DNA of 64,000 nt from an uncultured Eggerthella sp. (GCA_900542265.1 UQML01000006.1:27625-91624); one strand, 5' to 3'. Shown: positions 1 to 7,871, counted from the first letter of the stretch. Notes: generated by a model from the letters alone, not told the origin. Made by a program: numbers and translations.

Positions 1-712
1 AAATAGCAACAAGTGCGATAGCTGCAGCAATCAAAAAGATAACGACCGACTGCATGATATCGCCACTCACCAGTCCTGATGCGGCATATGTAGACACAAC
101 AATGCCGGGAATACGCGCGCCATTTGAAATAATCAAAAACGTACGCATGCGCATATTAGTCAATGGTACTAAATACGTAAAAACATCTTTAGGAAGCCCA
201 GGAATCAAGAAGAGAATAAATACAATCATGTTGAGTTTGCCTGATTTCTGAAAAGCTTCAAACTTAGCCATATTCTTTTCAGAAACCATATCTTGTACAA
301 ACGGTGCACCGAGCCAGTGCACAAGAGCAAACACAATTGCACTTGAAATCACACAGCCCAGCAAGATAACGAGAGCGCCAATCCACGGTCCATAAATAAT
401 ACCTGCCGCTACCTGGACAACTTCCCCAGGAATAAACGCAATGATAATTTGTACGAGCTGCAGTCCAAGTAAGAAAAGCACACCCCAGGCACCCTTTTCT
501 CGTACTGAGGCGATGAGGTTATCAACACCACCTGGTTGAAATATGCTCGAAAGCAGTGGCCACAAAAAACTTACGACTGCAACCATAATGCCAATAAAAA
601 CTACTAGACCAACAAATTTAAAAATGTCAGCCTTCTTAAAAGAGAACTTTCCTATTGCAACAACTTCTTGTCCTACCTGATGATTTGTATGTTCAGGCTT
701 GTTATTTGTCAT
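1..712 (-). CDS. TVP38/TMEM64 (VTT/DedA superfamily) membrane protein, 3' end cut by window
   Basis: A minus-strand frame starts at the ATG ending at 712 (MTNNKPEHTNHQ) and stays open to base 1, so about 237 residues are visible and the C-terminus is missing. After a short polar N-terminus comes a transmembrane helix, then the VTT-type core: a re-entrant segment with FIPGEVVQVAAG, further hydrophobic helices, and the second half with LPGLPKDVFTYL and NGARIPG, which fit the Pro/Lys/Asp and Arg-Pro positions typical of TVP38 proteins. The family is thought to act in membrane lipid homeostasis (DedA relatives are proposed lipid flippases); the substrate here is unknown. The start overlaps the end of the upstream PRC-barrel gene by 11 bases, so the two are probably translationally coupled. 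Confidence 0.8.
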   Translation of the reverse strand, partial: MTNNKPEHTNHQVGQEVVAIGKFSFKKADIFKFVGLVVFIGIMVAVVSFLWPLLSSIFQPGGVDNLIASVREKGAWGVLFLLGLQLVQIIIAFIPGEVVQVAAGIIYGPWIGALVILLGCVISSAIVFALVHWLGAPFVQDMVSEKNMAKFEAFQKSGKLNMIVFILFLIPGLPKDVFTYLVPLTNMRMRTFLIISNGARIPGIVVSTYAASGLVSGDIMQSVVIFLIAAAIALVAI

Positions 713-1544
713 CCGATGATTCCTCTGTCGATCCTTCTTCAAGGGCGTCACGATACGCTTGCTTGAAATTAGAAAACATACCGCGCGTCTTGCCAAGCTG
801 CTCTCCAATTTTGTAGGCACCCTTATTAACTGCGTCCTCTGTCTTTATCGCTGCATCCTTCACTTTTGGTCTTGCTCTATCAGCCGCTTCTTTAGCGCGC
901 GTTGCACCTTCTTTAACCTTGTGGGCAACTTGAGCATACCCCGCCCCTGCTTTCTCAGCGACACCTCCTATTGCTTCTACTTCAAGTGCCTCAGATGACA
1001 CAATGAGCGCACCACGCAAAGCCTCATCGTCATCTTGTTCTTCAACAGTAGCTAGCTTATCGCCTACACCAAGCTTAAATCCTTCTACAAGACTTGCGTC
1101 GAGCTCAATAACGCCAAGAAGTGCCTTGTTAGACGCACCTTTATCCACACGCAACGTTTGCACGGATCCGTCTTCAAGCGAAAACGTGACATCGCCTACA
1201 TGACCGCACGAAGTACCATCTTCGGTAACCAACGAGAGCCCTTCCCACAAAATGCAATCATCCCAAACAATGCCACGCTTTTTGCAGGCACTTTTGCCTG
1301 ATTCGAGGTGCGATGAATCAATATAAACCTCACCGTCTTTTATCTCAAACGCGTCAAACGGCACAAAAAGATCATTGCGATGGAACATCAGTGCCACATC
1401 GGGACGCTTAACAGTAAACCCAATAACCGCGCGTTTGTGAGGATGGAAGATAAAAGTATGAACTTTGCCAATATGCTTATTCTTCTTGCTAGTGTCGCAC
1501 ACTTTAACACCACGCAAAGTTGAAGTCGTAATTTGTCTTGCCAC
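702..1544 (-). CDS. PRC-barrel domain protein with helical C-terminal tail
   Basis: 280 residues. The first half contains two PRC-barrel-like beta units: roughly residues 8-75 (LRGVKVCDTSKKNKHIGKVH) and 100-165 (VTEDGTSCGHVGDVTF, then VIELDASLVEG). The last 80 residues are predicted amphipathic helices rich in Ala, Lys and Glu (VAHKVKEGATRAKEAADRA), resembling late-embryogenesis-like or apolipoprotein-like repeats, ending in an acidic tail. There is no signal peptide or membrane helix. PRC barrels act as small-molecule or protein docking modules; no specific function can be read from the sequence. It is co-transcribed with the downstream VTT protein (11-base overlap). A terminator at 1655-1678 separates it from the YtxH gene upstream, so it needs its own promoter between 1545 and 1650. 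Confidence 0.7.
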   Translation of the reverse strand: MARQITTSTLRGVKVCDTSKKNKHIGKVHTFIFHPHKRAVIGFTVKRPDVALMFHRNDLFVPFDAFEIKDGEVYIDSSHLESGKSACKKRGIVWDDCILWEGLSLVTEDGTSCGHVGDVTFSLEDGSVQTLRVDKGASNKALLGVIELDASLVEGFKLGVGDKLATVEEQDDDEALRGALIVSSEALEVEAIGGVAEKAGAGYAQVAHKVKEGATRAKEAADRARPKVKDAAIKTEDAVNKGAYKIGEQLGKTRGMFSNFKQAYRDALEEGSTEESSDDK

Positions 1545-1650
1545 CCGTTTATCCTTTGGACTCAGTGTTGTTTATTACCTACTATGCTTGATCCTGTTAT
1601 GCTTGATTATTCGTCGGGATTTTACCTTGAAGCAGTATAGTCAATGACAA

Positions 1651-1678
1651 GAGAAAAGGCACCGTCCCCGGTGCCTTT
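1651..1678 (-). terminator. Rho-independent terminator of the ytxH-like gene
   Basis: Perfect 9-bp arms AAAGGCACC/GGTGCCTTT around a 6-base loop. Read on the minus strand the stem is followed by TTTTCTC. It lies about 60 bases past the stop of the YtxH-like gene. Confidence 0.8.
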
Positions 1679-1739
1679 GTAAGCCAATATTTAGATTAAA
1701 TCCAAACTTTTCTCCGGTTTTGCAACCTGAAGACTAAAC

Positions 1740-2342
1740 CTACTCAGCTTTCGTCGTATCAGATTCCTCTTTGGCAGGAACATCTTCTGCAGAAGCTGCC
1801 TCTGCGGCAGGTGTGGCAGGTGCAGCAGATGCTTGCGTTGTGGTATCTACAGGGGTTGTAGCTTCAGACTTAGCAACACTATTTTTGACTGATTCAACAG
1901 CACCAGAAACAGCGGCTCCTACGCCAGCGGCGGCATCCACCACAGCGGGAATCTTATCGACAGCAGCATCTTGAAGTGCCTCAGCATTTTTAGCAACTTG
2001 CATTGCAATACGCTCGCGCGCTGCATCAATCTTGGCACGAAGCTCATCATTAGCATCAGCTACCTGTTCAGCTGCAGGAGCAACTTGTTGTGCGCGTGCA
2101 GTAACAGAGCGCTTTACCTCAGTACCCTTATCAATAGCAGTATTAATTACCGTTGTAGATGCTTTTGCCGCATTATCAATAATGCCGTCTAGTTGCATTT
2201 GCAACTGATTTGCTTGAGGAACATTATCCTGTACTGCCTCAACTACTTGCTTGCGCGTGTCGGAACCCTTGGCTGGCGCTAATAGCAACCCCGCAACTGC
2301 TCCTACTACACCACCAATAATAAATGTTGCGAATCTTCCCAT
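1740..2342 (-). CDS. YtxH-like general stress/envelope protein
   Basis: 200 residues. It begins with a glycine-rich hydrophobic helix (FIIGGVVGAVAGLLLAPAKG) followed by SDTRKQV, the classic YtxH N-terminus (Gly-rich helix, LLxAPxxGxxxR). The rest (about residues 35-140) is a long Ala/Gln/Asp-rich helical or coiled-coil region. The last 50 residues are low-complexity Ala/Thr/Pro/Glu (TTPVDTTTQASAAPATPAAE). YtxH proteins are small membrane-associated proteins, often stress-induced, without a defined biochemical role. The start has a good ribosome site (GGGGG, 6 bases before ATG). It sits alone between a terminator downstream and an intergenic inverted repeat upstream. Confidence 0.75.
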   Translation of the reverse strand: MGRFATFIIGGVVGAVAGLLLAPAKGSDTRKQVVEAVQDNVPQANQLQMQLDGIIDNAAKASTTVINTAIDKGTEVKRSVTARAQQVAPAAEQVADANDELRAKIDAARERIAMQVAKNAEALQDAAVDKIPAVVDAAAGVGAAVSGAVESVKNSVAKSEATTPVDTTTQASAAPATPAAEAASAEDVPAKEESDTTKAE

Positions 2343-2444
2343 ATCAAACCCCCTTCATGTATGTTTGATCATATGCATACGTATGAGATTCTTATCAAAA
2401 CGTTGCGATTGCACTCCATTATACGTCTCAATTGTAATCTTCCC

Positions 2445-2472
2445 AAAGCTAAGAAACGTCTTTCTTAGCTTT
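2445..2472 (-). terminator. Inverted repeat, probable terminator after the ddl-like gene
   Basis: Perfect 12-bp arms AAAGCTAAGAAA/TTTCTTAGCTTT with a 4-base loop, 116 bases past the stop of the ATP-grasp ligase gene. It lacks a long U-tract on either strand, so it could equally be an RNA-processing hairpin. Confidence 0.5.
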
Positions 2473-2562
2473 GTTAGAATTCTGACACCTTATTATCCAT
2501 ACATAACGCCTCCGCAAAGAATTTCCGCGAGAGTCTCTTCATGCACACTTATCTCTTTTCAG

Positions 2563-2592
2563 TCTCTATTTAATCTCTATTTAATCTCTATT
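2563..2592. repeat. 11-bp tandem repeat running into the ddl-like stop codon
   Basis: Two perfect copies of TCTCTATTTAA (2563-2573, 2574-2584) followed by a partial third (2585-2592). The third copy includes the stop codon of the ATP-grasp ligase gene (2588-2590). Confidence 0.8.
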
Positions 2593-3577
2593 CGGCTACC
2601 TGCACCAAACGGTCTAAAACGGCCTCTAATGACAACCCTGACGCCTCGCAAGCCATAGGGAATAAGGACGATGCGGTCAAATCCGGCGACACATCGACAT
2701 CTAAAATACGTGCCGTTGCGCCATCCCAAATAAGATCAACGCGCCCCAAATCTTTACAGTCAAGAGCGTTATAAACCTGCAATGCTGCACGTTCAATTTC
2801 CGCTCTAATGGCTTGAGCATTTGCCTCATCCTTAGATAATGACTCTAAACGTACGGGTGCATAATACTCCACTCCCTCAGGAGCAAGACGATCAGCCTGA
2901 ATAACGTAGCCCTCTTTTGTCACAATCTCAACAGGTGGTAGCGTATGAGCATTCCAACCGCCTCCCAAAATTGAGACAGACAATTCCACGCCTTCAACCC
3001 ACTCTTCAATAATCACCTCATTATCAAAGGTAAGTGCATCAAAGATGGCCTGCTCAAGCTCTTCTTGTGAATCCACTTTGTGTACACCCATCGCCAAGCT
3101 ACCACGTGCGGGCTTTACGCAAACCGGATACCCTGCAGGAATACGCTCAGCCACCATATCAAGCGCGGTAACTAGGCCCATTTCTTTAAACGCATCAGCC
3201 CCCAAACAGAAACCGGCCGGGGTAAAGGCAACACGTTCCTCGTCAACACGCTCACAATACTGATCAATCAAATAACCAATTTGAGCCTTATTGCATACAT
3301 TGCGACACACCTGCGCCAAACTACCAACATACGGAATACCCAAAAAGTCTAAGAGCGATTGAATTGTCCCTTCTTCACCATACTTACCCTGAAGTGCTAT
3401 ATAGCACACATCAGGACGCTCTGAGCGTAACGCAGGAACAAGCTCTTTGGTGATATCAAGCGAGATTACGTTATATCCCTGTTTTTCGAGCGCTTCGCAA
3501 ACGCGCTTACCACTAGCAAGCGACACCTCGCGTTCAAACGATGTTCCACCCATTAAAACTGCAACTTTACGTGTCAT
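2588..3577 (-). CDS. ddl: D-alanine--D-alanine ligase family ATP-grasp enzyme, divergent active site
   Basis: 329 residues, the usual Ddl length, with clear family features: GGTSFEREVSL at residues 10-20 (Glu15 kept), GKYGEEGTIQ at 64-73, GIPYVGS, an ATP-grasp core with VIIEEWVEG and GRVDLIWD, and a C-terminal SLFPMA. Ddl makes the D-Ala-D-Ala dipeptide for peptidoglycan in the cytoplasm. By eye, several usually fixed positions differ: the His before GKYGE is Gln63; the EGSSVG loop reads RGSLAMG; the DYEAKY loop reads VIQADR; and the Mg ligands of the EVNTxPGMT motif are Asp293 and Asp295 (ILDVDVSPDLT). The fold assignment is secure. The exact product (D-Ala-D-Ala or another D-Ala-X) is not. 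An alanine racemase gene is also in this window, at 47.5 kb. Confidence 0.8.
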   Translation of the reverse strand: MTRKVAVLMGGTSFEREVSLASGKRVCEALEKQGYNVISLDITKELVPALRSERPDVCYIALQGKYGEEGTIQSLLDFLGIPYVGSLAQVCRNVCNKAQIGYLIDQYCERVDEERVAFTPAGFCLGADAFKEMGLVTALDMVAERIPAGYPVCVKPARGSLAMGVHKVDSQEELEQAIFDALTFDNEVIIEEWVEGVELSVSILGGGWNAHTLPPVEIVTKEGYVIQADRLAPEGVEYYAPVRLESLSKDEANAQAIRAEIERAALQVYNALDCKDLGRVDLIWDGATARILDVDVSPDLTASSLFPMACEASGLSLEAVLDRLVQVAE

Positions 3578-3675
3578 AATCTTTCACCCACATTTCTCCG
3601 TAAGGCTACGAGCCCCTTGAACTTAACCAGAGTTTTTATCTACTTTATCCGTTTTGTGAGCACTGCCACACATGA

Positions 3676-4176
3676 TCAACAAGTGGTAACTAAAAGTTCA
3701 TTGAGTTCTGCAAGCGCTGCATTGATTGCAGCGAATGCAGCCACATCGTCAAAAAAAGACACACGCACAATAGCTTTCAGCGTCATTTGCTCTCCTTGCA
3801 AGGCGCCGGAGACATCGCTCTTATCCACATAGGAACCCGCAAAGGGATCAGATCCTTCATCCCATTGTGTTGTGCCTACCAAAATACCCTCATTATTTTG
3901 TGGCGATGGGACTTGTGCGCATGCTCGTATTTGATTGTCGATAATCAAATGTTCAAGCACGTGAGGAGTTGACGTAGTTTCAGCCACCGCCGCAAAGGTC
4001 TTTCCGCGCTCATTTTTGCAGGTGTGTTCAAGGAGGTAGGGATGCGTGTGAAGCAGCGCAGCAATGAGCGGCTTTGACGAAAACGCAAAACGAGAATGAG
4101 CTATATCTACAACAAGTTCGATCCGATCAGGATAGACCGTAGCTGAATCAAGCGTTAGGGGTGTTATTCGCATCAT
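3676..4176 (-). CDS. Uncharacterised protein, faint resemblance to cyanophycin synthetase N-terminal domain
   Basis: About 166 residues from the ATG at 4176, chosen because CTCCT (4186-4190) gives AGGAG 9 bases upstream; an in-frame ATG at 4200 is possible but has no such site. The protein is a single soluble alpha/beta domain. Motifs: HTCKNERGKTF, TPHVLEHLIIDNQ and a C-terminal AIVRVSFFDDVAAFAAINAA. The order (Leu-Glu-His-Leu helix, then an 'A-V-x-F-x-D-x-x-A' strand-helix) recalls the accessory domain in front of the ATP-grasp domain of cyanophycin synthetase, but this is a by-eye likeness only. It overlaps the upstream membrane-protein gene by 29 bases, and an ATP-grasp ligase gene follows, so a three-gene unit is plausible. 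Function unknown. Confidence 0.6.
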   Translation of the reverse strand: MMRITPLTLDSATVYPDRIELVVDIAHSRFAFSSKPLIAALLHTHPYLLEHTCKNERGKTFAAVAETTSTPHVLEHLIIDNQIRACAQVPSPQNNEGILVGTTQWDEGSDPFAGSYVDKSDVSGALQGEQMTLKAIVRVSFFDDVAAFAAINAALAELNELLVTTC

Positions 4177-4804
4177 CTTGCGCAGCTCCTGGCTTGACAA
4201 GGGTCAGTGCGTTTTCAACCGTCTCACCATCATCGTTAACAAAACTCTCCGTAATAACGAGTTCGGTGCGATCAGGATTAAAGGCGTACTGCGCACTACC
4301 CGATGCCCCAAAAAAGCCAACATCCAGCGTGTGTGTCCAAGGATCCATGTGATAGTCGTACGCCACATCATCGGTAAGCACAATCTGCTTATCCGTAATA
4401 GTAATGATGGCTTCAGTTCCTTGGATCTGCCACTGACCTTGGATATCTTGCGCATCATCGTGAGCATTAAACACGACAATTACTACTGCTATTGCGATGG
4501 CAAGCACCGCAATACCAATACCCAGAAAGATCTTTTTGCCCCTTGAAAAACCCTTGCGAGGCATTTTTTTTGCCGCTGTGCTAGCTTCGTCTGCCGCACC
4601 TGCCTGACTCTTACCCACGAGAGGCTTTTTTGGTTGCGCACTTTCTACCCGCGCATGCTTGCCCCGTAGTGTTTGCGATGTCCGCGCTACCTTTGGCTTT
4701 GACGGCTGCTCTTCCCTTGATTTAGGCGCACGTATTTGAGCCTCAGATGCTTTTGCGTCTTTCAAAGGCTTGCGCTTAGTTGGTTTGTGGGGCGTTTGCG
4801 TCAC
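4148..4804 (-). CDS. Single-pass membrane protein with extracytoplasmic beta domain, unknown function
   Basis: 218 residues. The first 85 are a highly basic, Lys/Pro/Ala-rich cytoplasmic segment (KPTKRKPLKDAKASEAQIR). One transmembrane helix follows (about 90-112, FLGIGIAVLAIAIAVVIVVF). Outside the membrane is a compact domain of about 90 residues (IQGQWQIQGTEAIITITDKQ, then FGASGSAQYAFNPDRTELVI) with the 'G-x-W ... I-x-I-x' pattern of small lipocalin-like or DUF-type beta barrels. The last residues are low complexity. The gene overlaps the next gene by 29 bases. It starts 32 bases downstream of the serS stop, so it may be co-transcribed with serS. I do not recognise the family. Confidence 0.6.
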   Translation of the reverse strand: MTQTPHKPTKRKPLKDAKASEAQIRAPKSREEQPSKPKVARTSQTLRGKHARVESAQPKKPLVGKSQAGAADEASTAAKKMPRKGFSRGKKIFLGIGIAVLAIAIAVVIVVFNAHDDAQDIQGQWQIQGTEAIITITDKQIVLTDDVAYDYHMDPWTHTLDVGFFGASGSAQYAFNPDRTELVITESFVNDDGETVENALTLVKPGAAQDDANNTPNA

Positions 4805-4836
4805 CTTTATATCCGTATAATATTTCAGTCAAACGT

Positions 4837-6123
4837 TTAGAGTTCTTCAGGCTTAATAACTTCAATACCACCCATATAGGGAACTAAGACATCAGGCACT
4901 TTAATTGAACCGTCTGCTTGCTGGTAGTTTTCCATAACAGCAGCCATAGTACGTCCAACAGCCAATCCCGATCCGTTAAGAGTGTGCACATAACGTGAAC
5001 CTTTGAAATTGTCAGGATCACGATATTTAATGTTAGCGCGACGGGCTTGGAAGTCCTCACAATTTGAGCAGGAAGAAATCTCTTTGTAAGCGCCGTAAGA
5101 AGGAAGCCATACTTCCAAGTCATAGGTCTTAGCAGCAGAAAAACCAATGTCTCCTGTACAAAGGCTAATAACACGATAGGGCAAACCGAGAAGTTGCAAA
5201 ATATTTTCCGCATCCTCAACCATGGCCTCAAGATCATCATAAGACTCTTCAGGCTTGGCATATTTAACCATCTCAACCTTATCAAATTGATGCACGCGGA
5301 TAAGACCACGTGTATCACGACCAGCTGAACCTGCTTCTTCTCTAAAGCAGGGAGTATAAGCACAGTACTTAAGCGGCAGATCCTTTGCCTCAAGAACTTC
5401 ACCGGAATGAATGTTGGTAAGCTGTACTTCAGCGGTTGGAATCAAATAGAGACCTTCTGTAGTCTTGAAGAGATCCTCTTCAAACTTAGGCAATTGGCCG
5501 GTTCCCGTAAGCGTTTGAGCATTTGCCATAGCAGGACACCACCACTCTTTGTAGCCACGGGATACATGAGTGTCTGCCATAAAGCAAATAAGGGCACGCT
5601 CCAAACGAGCACCCAAGCCGCCGAGTAGCACAAAGCGAGACTCAGCCAACTTTACTGCACGCTCAAAATCAATAATGCCTAAATCAACACCAAGATCCCA
5701 ATGAGCTTTAAAGTCGAAATTAAAAGTAGGCGGAGTACCCCAGCGACGAACTTCTGGATTGTCGTTTTCGTCAGCACCTACTGGTGTGGTATTAGAAGGA
5801 ATATTGGGAGTTGCAAGTAAAATCTCTTGAAGTGCCTCTTCCGCTTCAGTACGCAAGGTAGAAAGCTGGGCAATTTTTTCTTTTAATTCAGAAACGTGCG
5901 CTTTAGCTTCGTCAGCTTCTGCTTGTTTGCCTTCAGCCATCAAGCGACCAATCGACTTAGAAATAGCATTGCGCTGCGCCAGCAACTGCTCTTCATCTGC
6001 AATAGCGCCACGACGCCGTTCATCAAGCTCAGCAAATCTCTCAGGATTCCATGAATGATTACGGTTCTTCATAGCTTCAGCTACTGCTTCTTGATTTTCG
6101 CGGACGAACCGAATGTCTAACAT
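4837..6123 (-). CDS. serS: Seryl-tRNA synthetase
   Basis: 428 residues, full length for bacterial SerRS. Residues about 1-110 form the N-terminal antiparallel coiled coil that grips the long variable arm of tRNA-Ser (MLDIRFVRENQEAV start; Glu/Ala/Lys heptads). The class II catalytic core follows, with motif 2 (CFREEAGSAGRDTRGLIRVH) and motif 3 (GSGLAVGRTMAAVMENYQ). The cytoplasmic enzyme charges tRNA-Ser, and tRNA-Sec where present. A promoter (6232-6260) precedes it with a leader of about 100 bases; I see no T-box signature in that leader. Confidence 0.97.
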   Translation of the reverse strand: MLDIRFVRENQEAVAEAMKNRNHSWNPERFAELDERRRGAIADEEQLLAQRNAISKSIGRLMAEGKQAEADEAKAHVSELKEKIAQLSTLRTEAEEALQEILLATPNIPSNTTPVGADENDNPEVRRWGTPPTFNFDFKAHWDLGVDLGIIDFERAVKLAESRFVLLGGLGARLERALICFMADTHVSRGYKEWWCPAMANAQTLTGTGQLPKFEEDLFKTTEGLYLIPTAEVQLTNIHSGEVLEAKDLPLKYCAYTPCFREEAGSAGRDTRGLIRVHQFDKVEMVKYAKPEESYDDLEAMVEDAENILQLLGLPYRVISLCTGDIGFSAAKTYDLEVWLPSYGAYKEISSCSNCEDFQARRANIKYRDPDNFKGSRYVHTLNGSGLAVGRTMAAVMENYQQADGSIKVPDVLVPYMGGIEVIKPEEL

Positions 6124-6231
6124 GACGCGCCTTTCTGAAAGGGAACTACTTATACCTAGTTATAGTTGTACTAGAGCCGCGGAATTGCCCGATACACATA
6201 TCGCCTCGTAACCGCAGCATTCAATGGTGCT

Positions 6232-6260
6232 AGTATACTCTACAACAATCACTAGTTTAA
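6232..6260 (-). promoter_or_regulatory. Candidate sigma-70 promoter of serS
   Basis: On the minus strand TTAAAC (6260-6255), a 17-base spacer and TATACT (6237-6232). The spacing is ideal and the -10 matches 5 of 6. Transcription would start near 6225, about 100 bases before the serS ATG. Confidence 0.5.
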
Positions 6261-6332
6261 TGGACGGCTCGAACACTGACGTGCTTTGCAGACTGCACGG
6301 TGTATCAGTATAGGAAAAGGATCAGGTGCGTA

Positions 6333-6542
6333 ATGGATTTTGATGCTATCTACCATTTCCTCTTTGAAAGTTTTGCAGGTATTGGCATCTTGATTGGTGT
6401 CGCCTTAGTGGCAAGTTTGATTTATGCCATTATTGCTGAACGCAAAACGCGTAGAGTATATAAAGACCGCGGAGAACGTACCGACGGTTTTTTTGATGAT
6501 GACACCTCAAGTGATAAAAATTCATCAAGAGATAAAGATTGA
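6333..6542 (+). CDS. Small single-pass membrane protein with charged repeat tail
   Basis: About 69 residues from the ATG at 6333 (MDFDAIYHFLFESF), preceded by AGGTG 4 bases upstream and a further GGAAAAGG; a GTG at 6300 in frame is less likely. One transmembrane helix (GIGILIGVALVASLIYAIIA) is followed by a basic stop-transfer segment (ERKTRRVYKDRGERT) and an acidic/serine tail (DDDTSSDKNSSRDKD). The tail and stop codon fall in an 18-bp tandem repeat, so tail length probably varies between strains. The gene lies 39 bases upstream of the pyridoxamine kinase gene on the same strand and is likely co-transcribed. No known function. Confidence 0.6.
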   Translation: MDFDAIYHFLFESFAGIGILIGVALVASLIYAIIAERKTRRVYKDRGERTDGFFDDDTSSDKNSSRDKD

Positions 6543-6560
6543 TCAAGTGATAAAGATTCA
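6507..6560. repeat. 18-bp tandem repeat, three copies
   Basis: Consensus TCAAGWGATAAARATTSA at 6507-6524, 6525-6542 and 6543-6560, followed by a decayed fragment that carries the ribosome site (AAGGA) of the next gene. Copies 1-2 encode the end of the small membrane protein; its TGA stop is the last codon of copy 2. Confidence 0.85.
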
Positions 6561-6581
6561 AAGAGATAAGGATATGTACTC

Positions 6582-7463
6582 ATGTCTACCTACTCAGAAG
6601 AAACCATCCTTTACGATCGCAGCGCAAACCCAAATTACATTCCTCGCGTTGCTGCGGTACATGATCTGTGCGGATATGGCAAATGCTCACTCGGTGTTGC
6701 TATTCCTATTATTTCAGCCGGTGGATGTGACGTCTGCCCTGTTCCGACGGGCATTTTTTCTTCCCACACTGCTTTTCCCGGTTGGTACATGCATGACACA
6801 ACCGCAATCTTGAGCGATTATCTCACCGCTTGGAAAACCATTGATGTCGAACTCGATGCAATCTACTCCGGTTTTTTGGGTGCTCCTGAACAGGTTGATA
6901 TCATTCGCGCCCTCTACGCTGAGCACCCCAAGGCACTACGCGTTGTTGATCCTGTTATGGCAGACCACGGCAAAGTATATCCAACCTACACGCCCGAACT
7001 TTGCTCTGCTATGGCCGATCTTGCTTGCGATGCTGACATTCTCACTCCTAACCTCACGGAAGCCGCCATCATCTTAGGTGAAGAATGGCATGGCACCGAC
7101 ATCTCTGACGATGAAGCAAAACGCATGATTGATGCCCTCCTTGCTCGTGGTGCCAAAAATGTTGTTCTTAAAGGTATTCAGCGTGGCGATGGGGTTATCC
7201 GCAACTTCGTTGCTGGCGTTGATACCGACATCTATGAGGCGAGCAACGAATATCTCCCCTACATGCTTCATGGAACGGGAGATGTGTACTGCTCAAGCTT
7301 GCTTGCCGCTATTATGGCCGGGAAAACACTCGAGTCTGCCGTTGACTTTGCTGGCAAGATTACCCATGATGCCATGATTGTGTCTGCGCATCAGCCAAAC
7401 TTTGAGGCACGCGGCGTTTCCTTTGAACCCTTGCTCGGTGACGTTGCCGCACTTCTTAAATAA
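6582..7463 (+). CDS. Pyridoxal/pyridoxamine kinase (PfkB/ThiD-like fold)
   Basis: 293 residues. It begins with RVAAVHDLCGYGKCSLGVAI and PVPTGIFSSHTAFPGW, the substrate-pocket signature of PdxY/PdxK-type vitamin B6 kinases. Later come VVDPVMADHGK, LTPNLTEAAIILG and a C-terminal LHGTGDVYCSSLLAAI, the GTGD motif with catalytic Asp. The enzyme phosphorylates pyridoxal or pyridoxamine with ATP in B6 salvage and so feeds PLP enzymes such as GlyA and Alr, which are also encoded here. AAGGA lies 9 bases before the ATG. It is probably the second gene of a two-gene plus-strand unit. No clean terminator follows within 200 bases; the strong inverted repeat at 7697-7749 may serve. Confidence 0.88.
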   Translation: MSTYSEETILYDRSANPNYIPRVAAVHDLCGYGKCSLGVAIPIISAGGCDVCPVPTGIFSSHTAFPGWYMHDTTAILSDYLTAWKTIDVELDAIYSGFLGAPEQVDIIRALYAEHPKALRVVDPVMADHGKVYPTYTPELCSAMADLACDADILTPNLTEAAIILGEEWHGTDISDDEAKRMIDALLARGAKNVVLKGIQRGDGVIRNFVAGVDTDIYEASNEYLPYMLHGTGDVYCSSLLAAIMAGKTLESAVDFAGKITHDAMIVSAHQPNFEARGVSFEPLLGDVAALLK

Positions 7464-7468
7464 CATAC

Positions 7469-7610
7469 CAGCGCTTAATGTTTACAACCAGCGCGTACGC
7501 CTAGCACGGACAGCGCGCAGTACTTAGGATCAGCACTTACGCCTAGCGCAACCAGCGCGCAAGGCTAGTGCGCATGCCTTGCACTTATGCGCACTTCTAG
7601 CATGCGAGGT
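7469..7610. repeat. Phased degenerate CAGCGCG / GCCTAG repeats
   Basis: The core CAGCRC recurs at 7469, 7489, 7511, 7531 and 7553, at 20-22 base intervals, alternating with GCCTAG-like words. The pattern decays into GCACTTATGC/GCACTTCTAG further on. It is non-coding and directly follows the B6 kinase gene. Confidence 0.55.
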
Positions 7611-7696
7611 TTATCGCGCGCAACTTTTTCGATTTTTGCCCCTGTTTTGACAAAACTGAGGCATTATGTGAGCCTAGCTAAGAAAAGCTCTAAACA

Positions 7697-7749
7697 ATAC
7701 GCAACACCTGAGGTTGACCAAGAATATTTAAACCTCAGGTGTTGCGTAT
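7697..7749. terminator. Strong inverted repeat between convergent genes
   Basis: Perfect 19-bp arms ATACGCAACACCTGAGGTT (7697-7715) and its complement (7731-7749) around a 15-base loop; downstream on the plus strand is GTCCTATTTTTAC. It sits between the plus-strand kinase gene (ends 7463) and the minus-strand Ser/Thr kinase gene (ends 7872), so it probably terminates from one or both sides. Confidence 0.65.
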
Positions 7750-7871
7750 GTCCTATTTTTACTCTTACAGAACGGCTAAGAGGCAAGCTGCTTAACCATG
7801 CAGCCTCCCAAAACTCTTCGTTTTGTCCCAAAACGCCAAAATACATGGAAAGTTAGTGTTGGCATACTTTT

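Noticed and set aside
54..251. 65-residue plus-strand open frame
   Set aside because: It is the antisense of the VTT membrane protein gene and lacks a ribosome site.
6124..6224. T-box riboswitch before serS
   Set aside because: The leader of about 100 bases lacks the T-box consensus and a specifier-loop structure I can recognise.
7469..7610. Possible CRISPR array
   Set aside because: Repeat units are short (6-7 bases), degenerate, spaced 20-22 bases, and no cas gene is present.
7587..7856. 89-residue plus-strand open frame downstream of the B6 kinase
   Set aside because: It spans the phased repeat decay zone and the long inverted repeat, with no protein-like composition.
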